Shown one piece after another: positions 35,324 to 43,971 of a stretch of DNA of 48,045 bases. Position 1 is the stretch's first letter. Every line of letters begins with the position of its first letter. The notes beneath the pieces were generated by a model that saw only the letters and a list, made by a program, of their open reading frames with translations, made no database searches and was not told the DNA's origin. A program made the translations under genes and the position numbers. The stretch comes from an uncultured Clostridia bacterium (GTDB lineage Bacteria; Bacillota; Clostridia; TANB77; CAG-508): assembly GCA_944393275.1 (NCBI GenBank), contig CALXZQ010000001.1, positions 1 through 48,045 of the forward strand, read 5' to 3'.

Positions 35324-36010
35324 ATGATAGAATTTAGAAATGTTAATAAAACTTATGATACAGGAATTGAAGCGGTTATAAATGCTAATTTTACGATAGA
35401 AAAAGGAGAATTTGCCTTTTTAGTCGGTTCATCTGGATCAGGAAAATCAACATTAATTAAACTTATTTTAAAAGAAGAAGAACCTACATCTGGAAATATA
35501 ATCATAAATGGAAAAGATACAACATTTATAAAGCCTAATAGAATTCCTTATCTTCGTAGAAGTATGGGAGTTGTATTTCAAGATTTTAGACTTTTACCAG
35601 ATAAAACAGTATATGAAAATGTAGCATTTGCTATGTATATAGTTAAAGCAACACCAAGACATATAAGAAGACAAGTACCAATGGTATTATCTTTAGTAGG
35701 ATTAAGTGGGAAAGCTAAAATGTATCCAAATGAATTATCAGGAGGAGAACAACAAAGAGTAGCATTAGCTAGAGCATTAGTTAATAATCCATCAATGATT
35801 ATTGCAGATGAGCCTACAGGAAACTTAGACCCAGATACTGCTTGGGATATTATGAACTTACTAAATGAAATTAATATGAGAGGAACAACTGTAGTTGTTG
35901 CAACACATGCTAAAGATATAGTAGATACTATGAAAAAAAGAGTTATACACATTAAAAAAGGTGTAATAGTAAAAGATGATAAAAAAGGTGGTTATGACTT
36001 TGAGATATAA
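35324..36010 (+). CDS. ftsE: Cell division ABC ATPase FtsE
   Basis: The 228-residue ATPase has Walker A GSSGSGKST, signature LSGGEQQRVALARAL and Walker B MIIADEPTGNLDP, and the FtsE-like segment RSMGVVFQDFRLLPDKTVYENVAFAM. With FtsX it forms a membrane complex that does not transport but switches on wall hydrolases by conformational change. Its end overlaps the start of ftsX, so they are co-translated. Confidence 0.96.
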   Translation: MIEFRNVNKTYDTGIEAVINANFTIEKGEFAFLVGSSGSGKSTLIKLILKEEEPTSGNIIINGKDTTFIKPNRIPYLRRSMGVVFQDFRLLPDKTVYENVAFAMYIVKATPRHIRRQVPMVLSLVGLSGKAKMYPNELSGGEQQRVALARALVNNPSMIIADEPTGNLDPDTAWDIMNLLNEINMRGTTVVVATHAKDIVDTMKKRVIHIKKGVIVKDDKKGGYDFEI

Positions 36011-36923
36011 TACAATAACTTATTTAGTTGGAGAAGGGTTTAGAAATATATTAAAAAACAAAAAATCAACAAGTGCGTCGCTTATAATAATGTGCTTAAC
36101 AATGCTTATTTTTGGTGTTTTCTTTATAATAGGTGAAAATATAAACAGTGTTATGGAACAAATAGAAGGAACACAAGGAATAGAAGTATTTTTAAATGAT
36201 ATATCAGAAGAAAAAACAAAAGAAGTTGGGGACTATATTAGAAACATTGATGGTGTAAGCACAGTACAATATAAAACGAAAGAGCAAGCACTAAATCAAT
36301 TAAAAAGCCAATTTGGTGAAAATGCATATTTATTAAATGGATATGATGAAGAAAATATATTTCCTGCATCATATATTGTTATGTTAGATGACTTGACGAA
36401 AAGTAGTGAAGTACAGGCGATTATAAGAGATATTGATAAAAATGTAGAAAATGAAGATGATAGAGTAATTAGTGAAATTGCAAGTAGTGACCAAACTATA
36501 GCAACATTAGTTAGTTTAGCAAATGGGATAAAATTGGTAACAGGAGTTATCTTAGTATTTTTAATACTTATTTCAGTATTTATAATAGCAAATACTATAA
36601 AGCTTACTGTTCATGCAAGAAGAAAAGAAATATCTATAATGAAGTATGTTGGAGCTACTAATAGCTTTATTAGATGGCCTTTTATAGTAGAAGGTATCAT
36701 ATTAGGATTAATTTCGGGAGCAATATCATTATTAATAGTAGGTGTAGCATATAATGCAATTATTCAAAAAATATTAGATTCAACAGTTATGATTGCGATG
36801 AACTTATCATTAGTAAGCTTTTCAGAAATGTTTACATTAATAGCTGTTGTATATTTGTTATTAGGAACAGGAATAGGAGTGATAGGAAGTAGTATTTCTA
36901 TGCGCAAGTATTTAAAGGTATAG
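35994..36923 (+). CDS. ftsX: Cell division permease-like protein FtsX
   Basis: The 309-residue protein has the FtsX pattern: one N-terminal membrane helix (about residues 24-44), an outer domain with EVFLNDISEEK and NIDGVSTVQYKTKEQAL, and three C-terminal helices (VTGVILVFLILISVF, EGIILGLISGAISLL, LLGTGIGVIG). The outer loop normally binds the coiled coil of a PcsB/EnvC-type hydrolase, and two such genes follow. I prefer the ATG with AAGGTGG upstream over an in-frame ATG six codons earlier inside ftsE. Confidence 0.95.
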   Translation: MTLRYNTITYLVGEGFRNILKNKKSTSASLIIMCLTMLIFGVFFIIGENINSVMEQIEGTQGIEVFLNDISEEKTKEVGDYIRNIDGVSTVQYKTKEQALNQLKSQFGENAYLLNGYDEENIFPASYIVMLDDLTKSSEVQAIIRDIDKNVENEDDRVISEIASSDQTIATLVSLANGIKLVTGVILVFLILISVFIIANTIKLTVHARRKEISIMKYVGATNSFIRWPFIVEGIILGLISGAISLLIVGVAYNAIIQKILDSTVMIAMNLSLVSFSEMFTLIAVVYLLLGTGIGVIGSSISMRKYLKV

Positions 36924-36935
36924 ATAGGAGTGAAT

Positions 36936-38117
36936 ATGAAGAAAAAGTTAATTATGATTAATGTTCTGGTCATATTATTATGTAGCTTTTTCACTCAGTC
37001 CTTTGCAGAGGATTTAACGGATTTGTATAATAAGCAAAATGAGATAGAAGCACAAAAAAGTGAAGCAACAACAAAGTTGGAAATAATTAAAGAAGATTTA
37101 TCAGAATCCTTAATACAAGTTCAAACGTTAAGTCAAAGTATTGCTGAGTACCAGGAACAAATTGATAGTTTAGATGGAAGTATAAATGAATTACAAGAAT
37201 CAATAACTGATTTAGAGGAAAGGTTAGTTATAGCACAGGAAGATTATGATAAAAAGAAAAAAGCAATAGATACTAGGCTATTAGCAATGTATGAATCAGG
37301 ACAAACAAAATATTTAGATGTATTATTAAAATCAAAAAGTTTATCAGATCTTATAGGAAACTATTATATATTGTCAGTACTTACAGAATATGACACAATG
37401 TTTCTAGAGGATATTAATGAACAGAAAGAAAATATGATAAAAAACAAAGAAACATTAGAAAATAATAAAAAAGAAATTAATGCTAAAAGGGAAGAGAAAG
37501 AAACAACATCTATAATTTTACAGAACTCATTAACAATGAAAAATAATTATATGGCTAAACTTACAGAAGAAGAAAGACAAATTGAAGAAGCAATAGAAAA
37601 ATATCAAGAAGAACTAAATCAAATAGAAAAAGAAATTATAGAGGTAACATTAACTAGTATAAGTCCAGAATATATTGGAGGAGAGATGGCATGGCCAGTT
37701 CCAGGATATACTGTAATTACTTCAAATTATGGAATGAGAACACATCCGATTACAGGAGTATACAAATTACATACAGGAGTGGACTTAAGAGCACCTATGG
37801 GGGCTAATTTTGTAGCAGCAAATAGTGGAGTGGTTATAAAAGTAAGTGAAGGTGGAGCATATGGAAAGATGGTTATGATAGACCATGGAGGAGGAATATC
37901 AACACTATATGCACATGGAAGTGAAATATTAGTGGAGTTAGGACAAACAGTAGTAAGAGGGACACCAGTATTAAAGGTAGGAAGCACAGGATATTCAACA
38001 GGTCCACATGCACATTTTGAGGTAAGGGAAAGAGGAGTTCCTGTAGATCCAATTCCATATATTACTAATATTCCAACTAATAGTGAAACAAATGAAACAG
38101 GAGAAAATACCAATTAA
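36936..38117 (+). CDS. M23 peptidoglycan hydrolase with coiled coil (FtsEX partner), first copy
   Basis: The product (393 residues) has a signal peptide ending near QSFA-ED, a long coiled coil (about residues 25-235, Glu/Lys/Gln-rich) and a C-terminal M23 (LytM) domain. The zinc residues are visible: HPITGVYKLHTGVDL gives His and Asp, and GPHAHFEV gives the HxH pair. A second conserved His lies in LYAHG. Unlike EnvC it keeps all catalytic ligands, so it is probably an active endopeptidase controlled by FtsEX through the coiled coil. ATG is chosen over an in-frame GTG because GGAG sits 5 bases upstream. It starts 12 bases after ftsX. Confidence 0.92.
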   Translation: MKKKLIMINVLVILLCSFFTQSFAEDLTDLYNKQNEIEAQKSEATTKLEIIKEDLSESLIQVQTLSQSIAEYQEQIDSLDGSINELQESITDLEERLVIAQEDYDKKKKAIDTRLLAMYESGQTKYLDVLLKSKSLSDLIGNYYILSVLTEYDTMFLEDINEQKENMIKNKETLENNKKEINAKREEKETTSIILQNSLTMKNNYMAKLTEEERQIEEAIEKYQEELNQIEKEIIEVTLTSISPEYIGGEMAWPVPGYTVITSNYGMRTHPITGVYKLHTGVDLRAPMGANFVAANSGVVIKVSEGGAYGKMVMIDHGGGISTLYAHGSEILVELGQTVVRGTPVLKVGSTGYSTGPHAHFEVRERGVPVDPIPYITNIPTNSETNETGENTN

Positions 38118-38146
38118 ATGAAGAAAGAAATTGTGAGGAGTAATAA

Positions 38147-39307
38147 ATGAAGTTAAGGATATTTTTTGTAAAAGTAGTATCAATAATGTTAATAAGTATA
38201 TTATTATATTTAAATATTAGTATAGCATCAACAGAATCTGATCTAAGAAATGAACAAAGTGAGATTAATAATAAAATAGATGATTTAAAAGATGAGCAAG
38301 GAGAAATTACAGCGAATAAAACTGATGCATTAAATACAATAGATGGATTAACAAAGCAAATAAATAGTTATGAAAGTGAAATAAGTGATTTAAATACAAA
38401 AATAGAAGATTTAAATGCGAATATTGTCACATTACAAACAAAAATAGATGAAGCAACAGCAGAATATAATAAACAATCTGATTTATTAGATACGAGACTT
38501 TTAACTATGTATCAGGCTGGACAAACAACATATTTAGATGTATTGCTAGGAGCAAAAGATTTTTCTGATTTTATATCTAGCTATCATTTGATATCAGTAG
38601 TAACAGAAAATGACAAAGAATTAATGGAAAAAATTAAAAAACAAAAAGAAGAAATAGAAACATCTAAAAAAGAATTAGAAGACAGTAAAAACAGTGTGGA
38701 GCAAGCTAAAAAAGAAGTAGAAGAAAAGAATAATCAATTAAAACAGTCTAAAGATGAAAAAACAAATTTAGTAAATCAACTTTCTGCAGAGGAAAAAGAA
38801 ATACAAAGAAAAATAGACGAATTAGTAGAAGACCAAAGAAAGATACAAGCAGAATTAGAAGAAATAGCTAAACAATATCCAAGTGTTACTGAACCAAGTG
38901 ATTGTGGTTATATTTTTCCAGTAGCGGGACTTACTAGAGCAAATATAAGAACAAAAACATATCCATCTTATGCAGGACATACAGGAGTAGATGTAAACAT
39001 AAATGTAATAGGAAAAACAGTAGTAGCAGTTAAAGCAGGAACAGTAATAACCTCTACAGCCTTAAAAAATCCAAATGGAACATATAGAAGTTATGGAGAG
39101 TATATAGTTATTGACCACCATGATGGAACAATGACATTATATGCACATGGATTAGAAGGTAGTAGACGAGTTTCACCAGGGCAAAAGGTATCACAAGGAC
39201 AAGCATTGATGACAGTTGGTTCAACAGGAAATTCAACAGGACCGCACCTACATTTTGAAGTAAGGGTAGGAGGAAAACCTGTAAACCCATTCCCTTATTT
39301 ACCATAA
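38147..39307 (+). CDS. M23 peptidoglycan hydrolase with coiled coil, second tandem copy
   Basis: This 386-residue paralogue of the previous gene has a signal peptide (cleavage near SIAS-TE), coiled coil (about 28-245) and M23 domain with HTGVDV, LYAHG and GPHLHFEV, again a full zinc site. The hydrolase domain differs: it has an insertion TALKNPNGTYRSYGEYIVIDH and begins GYIFPVAGLTRANIRTKTY. Both share the DTRLL.MY.(S/A)GQT.YLDVLL segment in the coiled coil, which probably docks FtsX. A terminator follows, so ftsE-ftsX-M23-M23 is one operon. Confidence 0.92.
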   Translation: MKLRIFFVKVVSIMLISILLYLNISIASTESDLRNEQSEINNKIDDLKDEQGEITANKTDALNTIDGLTKQINSYESEISDLNTKIEDLNANIVTLQTKIDEATAEYNKQSDLLDTRLLTMYQAGQTTYLDVLLGAKDFSDFISSYHLISVVTENDKELMEKIKKQKEEIETSKKELEDSKNSVEQAKKEVEEKNNQLKQSKDEKTNLVNQLSAEEKEIQRKIDELVEDQRKIQAELEEIAKQYPSVTEPSDCGYIFPVAGLTRANIRTKTYPSYAGHTGVDVNINVIGKTVVAVKAGTVITSTALKNPNGTYRSYGEYIVIDHHDGTMTLYAHGLEGSRRVSPGQKVSQGQALMTVGSTGNSTGPHLHFEVRVGGKPVNPFPYLP

Positions 39308-39314
39308 ATAAAAT

Positions 39315-39346
39315 ATAAAAGGAGTACTTTTAAGTACTCCTTTTAT
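39315..39346. terminator. Bidirectional terminator between the M23 gene and sspH
   Basis: AAAAGGAGTACTT pairs perfectly with AAGTACTCCTTTT around two bases; A and T runs on both sides let it serve both converging genes. Confidence 0.92.
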
Positions 39347-39347
39347 A

Positions 39348-39533
39348 CTAAAAATTATATAAATTTTTTTCATACAAATCTTCAACAAATACATCTTTTT
39401 CTTCAAAGTTATCTACAAAACCTACTTTTGCAATATTATTGCTAACTTCTTGAATCCATACGGGTCTTTCATCATAAAAAATATCAACTTTTTCTTTACT
39501 ATTTAATAATTCGTGTACTCTATTTATATTCAT
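39348..39533 (-). CDS. sspH: H-type small acid-soluble spore protein
   Basis: The 61-residue product MNINRVHELLNSKEKVDI followed by PVWIQEVSNN matches the H-family SASP pattern (MxxxRAxEIxxSxxxxxVxYxGxPVxIxxV). These minor spore proteins are made in the forespore, unlike DNA-coating alpha/beta SASPs, and their exact role is unclear. It is the best direct hint in the window that this organism sporulates. An AGGAGG-like site (GGAGGATATT) precedes the start. It is a single gene, converging on the second M23 gene. A forespore sigma-G promoter is expected upstream, but I could not single one out. Confidence 0.8.
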   Translation of the reverse strand: MNINRVHELLNSKEKVDIFYDERPVWIQEVSNNIAKVGFVDNFEEKDVFVEDLYEKNLYNF

Positions 39534-39701
39534 AAAATATCCTCCAATAAAATAAACTTGTATTAATAATATATACAGTTTTTAGAAATATATTCCAAAA
39601 AGTATTTAAATATTTTTTATTATACAAAAAAATAGGTTTACATACTTGTGAATTAATGCTAAAATAAATACTATAATGTCAAAAATACTGGAGATAGAAA
39701 A

Positions 39702-40562
39702 ATGTTAAAAGTAGGATTAGTTTTATGTGGTGGTATGGTTAAAGGTGCATATCAAATAGGAGTTTTAAAAGCTCTAAGAGAATTTATAGATAGAGAGAAT
39801 ATAAAATATGTATCAGCAACATCTATTGGTACAATAGTAGCATATTCTTATCTACAGGACAAATTAGACATGTTTGAACAATTATGGCTAGAACATGAAC
39901 AATTTAATGTAAGAAGCTTTTTACGTAGTCCACTTAAGAGAAGTAATATTCTGGATGAAGTATCAAAGATAGCAGAAAATCACCAGAAAATAGAGTCGGA
40001 TTTTTTTGTTACATGTTTAGACATTAATAAGATGCATTTAGACTATGTAAATTTAAAAAATGTAAATGAAAGCCAAATTGAAGATTACCTAAAGGCTGCA
40101 ATTTCTTTTTCACCAATGTTTAAGGCAATTGAAATTGGAAATTCAAAATATATAGATGGAGCAGTTATAGATAATATACCAGTGAAGCCATTAGCAAATT
40201 GTGATTTTGACTATATAATAGTAGTACATTTTGATAAAGATAATTATGTGTATCCAAATTTAAAAAATAAGAATATTATAGAGATTAATTTTGATGTAAC
40301 AACATCTATATCTAAATCATTATCTTTTAATGAAGAATCATCAAGACTAATGATACATAAAGGATATTCAACAGCAAAGCAAATTTTTTCTTTGATATTT
40401 GCAGAAGGGATAGATAATATGAAATATATAACTAATTCTATAAATTATCTAAACCAAAATTTTACTCAAAAGAATTATATTATATCAGCAGATGTCCTAA
40501 TGGATAGATTAAATAGCTTTACAAAGAAATTTGTATATAATGATATTAAACAAAATACATAG
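39702..40562 (+). CDS. Patatin-like phospholipase
   Basis: The 286-residue protein has the patatin oxyanion loop CGGMVKGAYQIG (9-20), the nucleophile Ser41 in ATSIG (first Gly of the usual GxSxG replaced by Ala), and the catalytic Asp152 in YIDGA. The Ser/Asp dyad is thus present. Patatin-like enzymes release fatty acids from phospholipids or other acyl esters. No signal peptide or membrane helix is present, so it is likely cytoplasmic or loosely membrane-bound. The start has a GGAGAT site. It is a single gene with a hairpin behind it. Confidence 0.85.
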   Translation: MLKVGLVLCGGMVKGAYQIGVLKALREFIDRENIKYVSATSIGTIVAYSYLQDKLDMFEQLWLEHEQFNVRSFLRSPLKRSNILDEVSKIAENHQKIESDFFVTCLDINKMHLDYVNLKNVNESQIEDYLKAAISFSPMFKAIEIGNSKYIDGAVIDNIPVKPLANCDFDYIIVVHFDKDNYVYPNLKNKNIIEINFDVTTSISKSLSFNEESSRLMIHKGYSTAKQIFSLIFAEGIDNMKYITNSINYLNQNFTQKNYIISADVLMDRLNSFTKKFVYNDIKQNT

Positions 40563-40574
40563 GTAAAATAGAGT

Positions 40575-40612
40575 TACCCCACAGCCATGCTTGGTATAGG
40601 CTGTGGGGCATT
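40575..40612. terminator. GC-rich hairpin between converging genes
   Basis: CCCCACAGCC (40577-40586) pairs perfectly with GGCTGTGGGG (40599-40608). T-runs are weak on both strands. The GC content fits the foreign gene ending at 40672 rather than the patatin gene. Confidence 0.6.
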
Positions 40613-40671
40613 CCATTGCTAAAGTACTTGCAATGGTCGAAATTTTTAGATGCGTTGGGAGATGACACAAC

Positions 40672-40953
40672 TCAGTCGGCAGGCTTCTCCAATCCGAGAA
40701 ACACTAGGTCCTCGTGGGTAAGAGCTGTATCAGCACAACTAAAGTGGTGGATAGCCTTACCAGTCTGGGAACGACCAATGGGGATTACTTGCCAGTGAGC
40801 ATCACGAAAATACTCGCGGTTCTCAGGGAAAAGGTCACCCTCATAGTTGTATCCGGCGTCGCCTGTGTCATTGTCAGCAATCTTATCGAGATGTTGCTCA
40901 ATATACTTACGTTGCTTTAGCAGATTTGCCATCTTTGTTGTCCGTGCGTCCAT
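40672..40953 (-). CDS. Small protein of unknown function, GC-richer than neighbours
   Basis: A 93-residue acidic protein starting MDARTTKMANLLKQRKYIEQ and ending LVFLGLEKPAD, with DAGYNYEGDLFPENREYF in the middle. I do not recognise it. The frame is open 14 codons upstream, but the ATG here has AGGAGG 7 bases ahead. Codon use (GCC, GAC, CGT, CTG-type) and composition contrast with the AT-rich surroundings, as in the gene at 6.4 kb and the SH3-like gene, so it was probably acquired. No mobile-element gene adjoins it. Function and ancestry are open. Confidence 0.65.
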   Translation of the reverse strand: MDARTTKMANLLKQRKYIEQHLDKIADNDTGDAGYNYEGDLFPENREYFRDAHWQVIPIGRSQTGKAIHHFSCADTALTHEDLVFLGLEKPAD

Positions 40954-41057
40954 AAAATTTCCTCCTATAATCTCGCAAAGCGAGTTAATAAGCAAATTAT
41001 ACCATAAATTTTCAATAATCGCAACTTATACAGTTCTAAGTTATAAGTATAAAATAA

Positions 41058-41105
41058 GAAGAGTAATATAAAAATTTAATTTGACAAATTTTATATTACT
41101 CTTTT
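41058..41105. terminator. Long AT-rich hairpin
   Basis: GAGTAATATAAAAATTT pairs with AAATTTTATATTACTC with one extra A, flanked by A- and T-rich sequence, so it could terminate transcription either way. It lies upstream of the small gene at 40672-40953 and may end a now-lost gene. Confidence 0.6.
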
Positions 41106-41561
41106 ATATTGGTGACCTGAAAAAACAAACTATTTTTTCTTTGCTTATGGATTTGCTACAAAATTTAAGATATAAAAGAATCTTAAATGCTTGCCTCAAT
41201 TCATTGTAAAAAAAATAAGTATTTAGTTATAATATAAATAGTTAAAAATGAGCCAATATTATATATGTAGATGATAAAAATATAGATACATCTGAAAATC
41301 AGAAAGATATATTAGTAAAACTACACAAGAAGAAAGTTTTAGACAAGACATAAATACTACATAACTGTAAACATTACACAAGATACTAATACTACCGTTC
41401 AAGAAAACATAATATATCAGACCAGTCAAACTAATTTATAAGATATAGTTTTTTAGGTATATTTATTATATTTTTAACAATTTCTTTACACTTTTAATAA
41501 AATACCAACTAAAACATTTAAAAGAATTGTCTAATTAATAGAAGGGTAAAAGGTGGTATAA
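41106..41561. other. Decayed stretch, no gene seen
   Basis: About 450 bases with frequent stops on both strands. TTGGTGACC at 41110-41118 repeats the start of the minus-strand tRNA-Glu region (43759). Short frames rich in Thr/Gln/Asn (for example near 41330-41440) read like remnants of a low-complexity protein but have internal stops. Confidence 0.4.
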
Positions 41562-43025
41562 ATGAAAAAGAAAATTTTAATTATTTTAGGAATAGTAATT
41601 GTTTTATTGGTAGTGCTATATGGAATTATATTTTTTGTTGATTATAATAATGTTTCAAATGGTAAGTTACCTATCTTTGTAGTAAAATCAGATACAGAAA
41701 ATTATCAAGGACTAGGTTATTCTGTAAAAGTACAATACTATAAAGATACTAATAACATTGAAAAAATAGATATGTCTGCCTTTGGAAAAACAATAGCAGG
41801 AGCAGTTTTTAATTATGATGAAGTGAATAATGATACTGATAATGATATTATAATTATTGAAGATGGAAAAATACAAAATGAAAATTTACTAAATACATTT
41901 CTAAAAAATGCAGATAACAAGGAGCATTCAACTTTACAAATAAATAATATTTCAAATGGAAATATAGAAACAATTACATTAGAATATGTGCTAGGTGAAA
42001 ATGATATAAAAAATGATACTTTATCAGAAAATACAACTGTAAACTCTATTGCTACTGATAGAGATTGGACTTATGAAGATTACCAAAAATATTTTGGTTA
42101 TTATAAAATGACTAAAAATGATAAAGAAGAAAAATTTGACACTTGGCATTGGCAGATAAAAAGAACAACAAATGAAAATACAGTAAAAGTTATATTTTAT
42201 ACTGATTACATTAAATTTGATTTACTTGAAATACCAATAATATTTGAATATGATTTAGATAGTTCTTTATATGAAAAAACATATACTTTAACTTATTTAG
42301 CAAGAAAAGATAATGGAATAAAACGAATAGCAAAAACAAATGAATTTGATAATATTGATTTTGGACTATATACACTTGCTGGAGATGTAACAGTTACCAT
42401 AGAACAAGATATTGTATATTCATTAGAAGATGCTCTAAAAGAAAAGATAATAAGTGTTCAAAGTATTTTAGATCAAGCAAAATTAGATGCAAAATATGGA
42501 ATTTGTGAAGTTGTATTTTATAGAGATGGTGGAAGTATTGAATATAGATATAAAGATTATACGATATTAAAGTTTAATTCCTTAGATGGAAATAAAGATT
42601 TAATAATAGGTTTTTCAGGAGTAATAATAAATAATGAGCAGTTAAAAAATGAAAGTTACAAAGATACAGAAGAAAAAAATATTCAAGATAAATATTCAAA
42701 AATATCAATATCCATCAAAGAAAATACTTTAACACCAACTAGTGCAACAGTCATAATATCAGATATAAATGAACCTAGAAATACCTATGGAGAATGGTTT
42801 AGAATAGATAAAAAAACAGATGGATTTTGGGAAGAATTAAAACCTATTGATAATAATTATGGATTTAATGATATAGGTTTGATAGTAGGAGAAGATAATA
42901 AGTTAGAGATAAATACGGATTGGTCTAAAATATATGGAAAACTAGAAAAAGGCGAATATAGATTAGTAAAAGATATATATAATAATGACCATATATATTT
43001 AGCAGTAGAATTTACAATTGAATAA
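41562..43025 (+). CDS. Membrane-anchored surface protein with C-terminal Ig-like domain
   Basis: The 487-residue protein starts with a short Lys-rich stretch and one hydrophobic helix (about residues 5-27, Ile/Leu/Val), which may be an uncleaved anchor since no lipobox Cys is seen. Two related-looking outer regions follow (YSVKVQYYKDTNNIEKIDMS and later EVVFYRDGGSIEYRYKDYT). The last about 110 residues (NEPRNTYGEWFRIDKKTDGF, then WSKIYGKLEKGEYRLVKDI) resemble the bacterial Ig-like domain found at the end of many clostridial lipoproteins. No catalytic motif is visible. It is a single gene between debris and tRNA-Glu. The start has a weak AAAGGTGG site. Confidence 0.65.
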   Translation: MKKKILIILGIVIVLLVVLYGIIFFVDYNNVSNGKLPIFVVKSDTENYQGLGYSVKVQYYKDTNNIEKIDMSAFGKTIAGAVFNYDEVNNDTDNDIIIIEDGKIQNENLLNTFLKNADNKEHSTLQINNISNGNIETITLEYVLGENDIKNDTLSENTTVNSIATDRDWTYEDYQKYFGYYKMTKNDKEEKFDTWHWQIKRTTNENTVKVIFYTDYIKFDLLEIPIIFEYDLDSSLYEKTYTLTYLARKDNGIKRIAKTNEFDNIDFGLYTLAGDVTVTIEQDIVYSLEDALKEKIISVQSILDQAKLDAKYGICEVVFYRDGGSIEYRYKDYTILKFNSLDGNKDLIIGFSGVIINNEQLKNESYKDTEEKNIQDKYSKISISIKENTLTPTSATVIISDINEPRNTYGEWFRIDKKTDGFWEELKPIDNNYGFNDIGLIVGEDNKLEINTDWSKIYGKLEKGEYRLVKDIYNNDHIYLAVEFTIE

Positions 43026-43201
43026 TATTAAATATTTATAAATTAGCAGTTTAAGAAAAAATTTATGAGTATTTGATGAGTTTAGTTGATAACTACTAGA
43101 AGAAAAAGAAAAAGTCGTTAAACTTGAATTTTTACAATAGATTAAACAAAATGAAGAAGAGTAAAAAAGCAAAGACTAATATAGGCATTGCATAATAGTC
43201 G

Positions 43202-43233
43202 CAGAGTGGCTAATTGAAGTCTACTCTGTTTTT
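43202..43233 (+). terminator. Probable terminator
   Basis: CAGAGTGGCT pairs with AGTC-ACTCTG (one bulged T) and is followed by TTTTT. It lies 180 bases after the Ig-like protein gene. Confidence 0.6.
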
Positions 43234-43449
43234 GGCATAAAAAGTATGTGTAGATGCATTACACATACATATTTAACCATTGGAGCTAAACAGATTTATT
43301 ATTTACTTAAATAATAACGCACGATTTAATACTTTTAGAATTCAATTTGAAAATCAATATCATTATAACAATTCTATAATTATATGATAAATTTCAAAAA
43401 ATAAATACTTTAATAATATTTTTATGAGTTATTTGATATTTTAAAAATG
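43234..43449. other. Non-coding or decayed stretch
   Basis: AT-rich sequence without a supported gene between a terminator and a broken coding remnant. Confidence 0.4.
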
Positions 43450-43726
43450 ATACTATTGAATTACCAACTAAATTTGGTGGATATTATGGACAAAGACATA
43501 GTATTTCAATCCAATTATACTTAAAAAGGCTGATAATAGATACTTACAAGACTGGTTAGAACGTAAAAGCGTAATATCAGTTGATAGATATACAAAGATG
43601 GATTATAAGAAACAAGGTGAAACAGGTGGTATAGTTGAAAAATTTGAGAAAAAGATTTGTAGTCAAAAAAAGAACATTTATACCCGTAATATAAATGCTC
43701 TTAAAGCTACATCAAATATCTTATAA
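43450..43726 (+). pseudogene. Frameshifted coding remnant upstream of tRNA-Glu
   Basis: One frame reads TIELPTKFGGYYGQRHSIS and the next continues YLQDWLERKSVISVDRYTKMD and GGIVEKFEKKICSQ, ending at TAA (43724). The pieces look like one protein broken by a shift near 43510 and lacking a start. I do not recognise the family. It lies between the tRNA-Glu 3' end and a short matching repeat at 41110, so it may be debris of an integrated element. Confidence 0.45.
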
Positions 43727-43759
43727 AATCTTGCTAGATTTTGTTAGAGTTTTTTTAGT

Positions 43760-43834
43760 TGGTGACCCGTACGGGAATCGAACCCATGATTCGGCCTTGA
43801 GAGGGCCGCGTCTTAACCGCTTGACCAACGGGCC
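43760..43834 (-). tRNA. tRNA-Glu (anticodon CTC)
   Basis: On the minus strand the acceptor stem GGCCCGT pairs with ACGGGTC (one G-T), the anticodon stem CGGCC/GGCCG encloses CTCTCAA giving anticodon CTC, the T-arm has TTCGATT, and ACCA ends the RNA. It reads GAG. Many AT-rich Firmicutes manage with TTC alone, so a CTC isoacceptor is a small extra. Confidence 0.95.
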
Positions 43835-43905
43835 ATAAAATATATAACATATATATTTATAACATAAATAACCTATATAAGTCAATCAAAAAAGTAAAAA
43901 ATCTG

Positions 43906-43933
43906 TTGACAAAACAAAAATTTGGTATATAAT
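43906..43933 (+). promoter_or_regulatory. Sigma-A promoter of tlyA-recN
   Basis: TTGACA (43906-43911) and TATAAT (43928-43933), both perfect consensus, are 16 bases apart and 38 bases before the tlyA start. Confidence 0.85.
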
Positions 43934-43971
43934 AAATCCAAACAAAGTTTTGGAGAAGCTTGGAGGAAATA

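Noticed and set aside
40616..41071. Plus-strand small frames opposite the GC-richer gene at 40.7-41.0 kb
   Set aside because: The minus-strand frame has AGGAGG at proper spacing and protein-like composition; the plus frames have neither.
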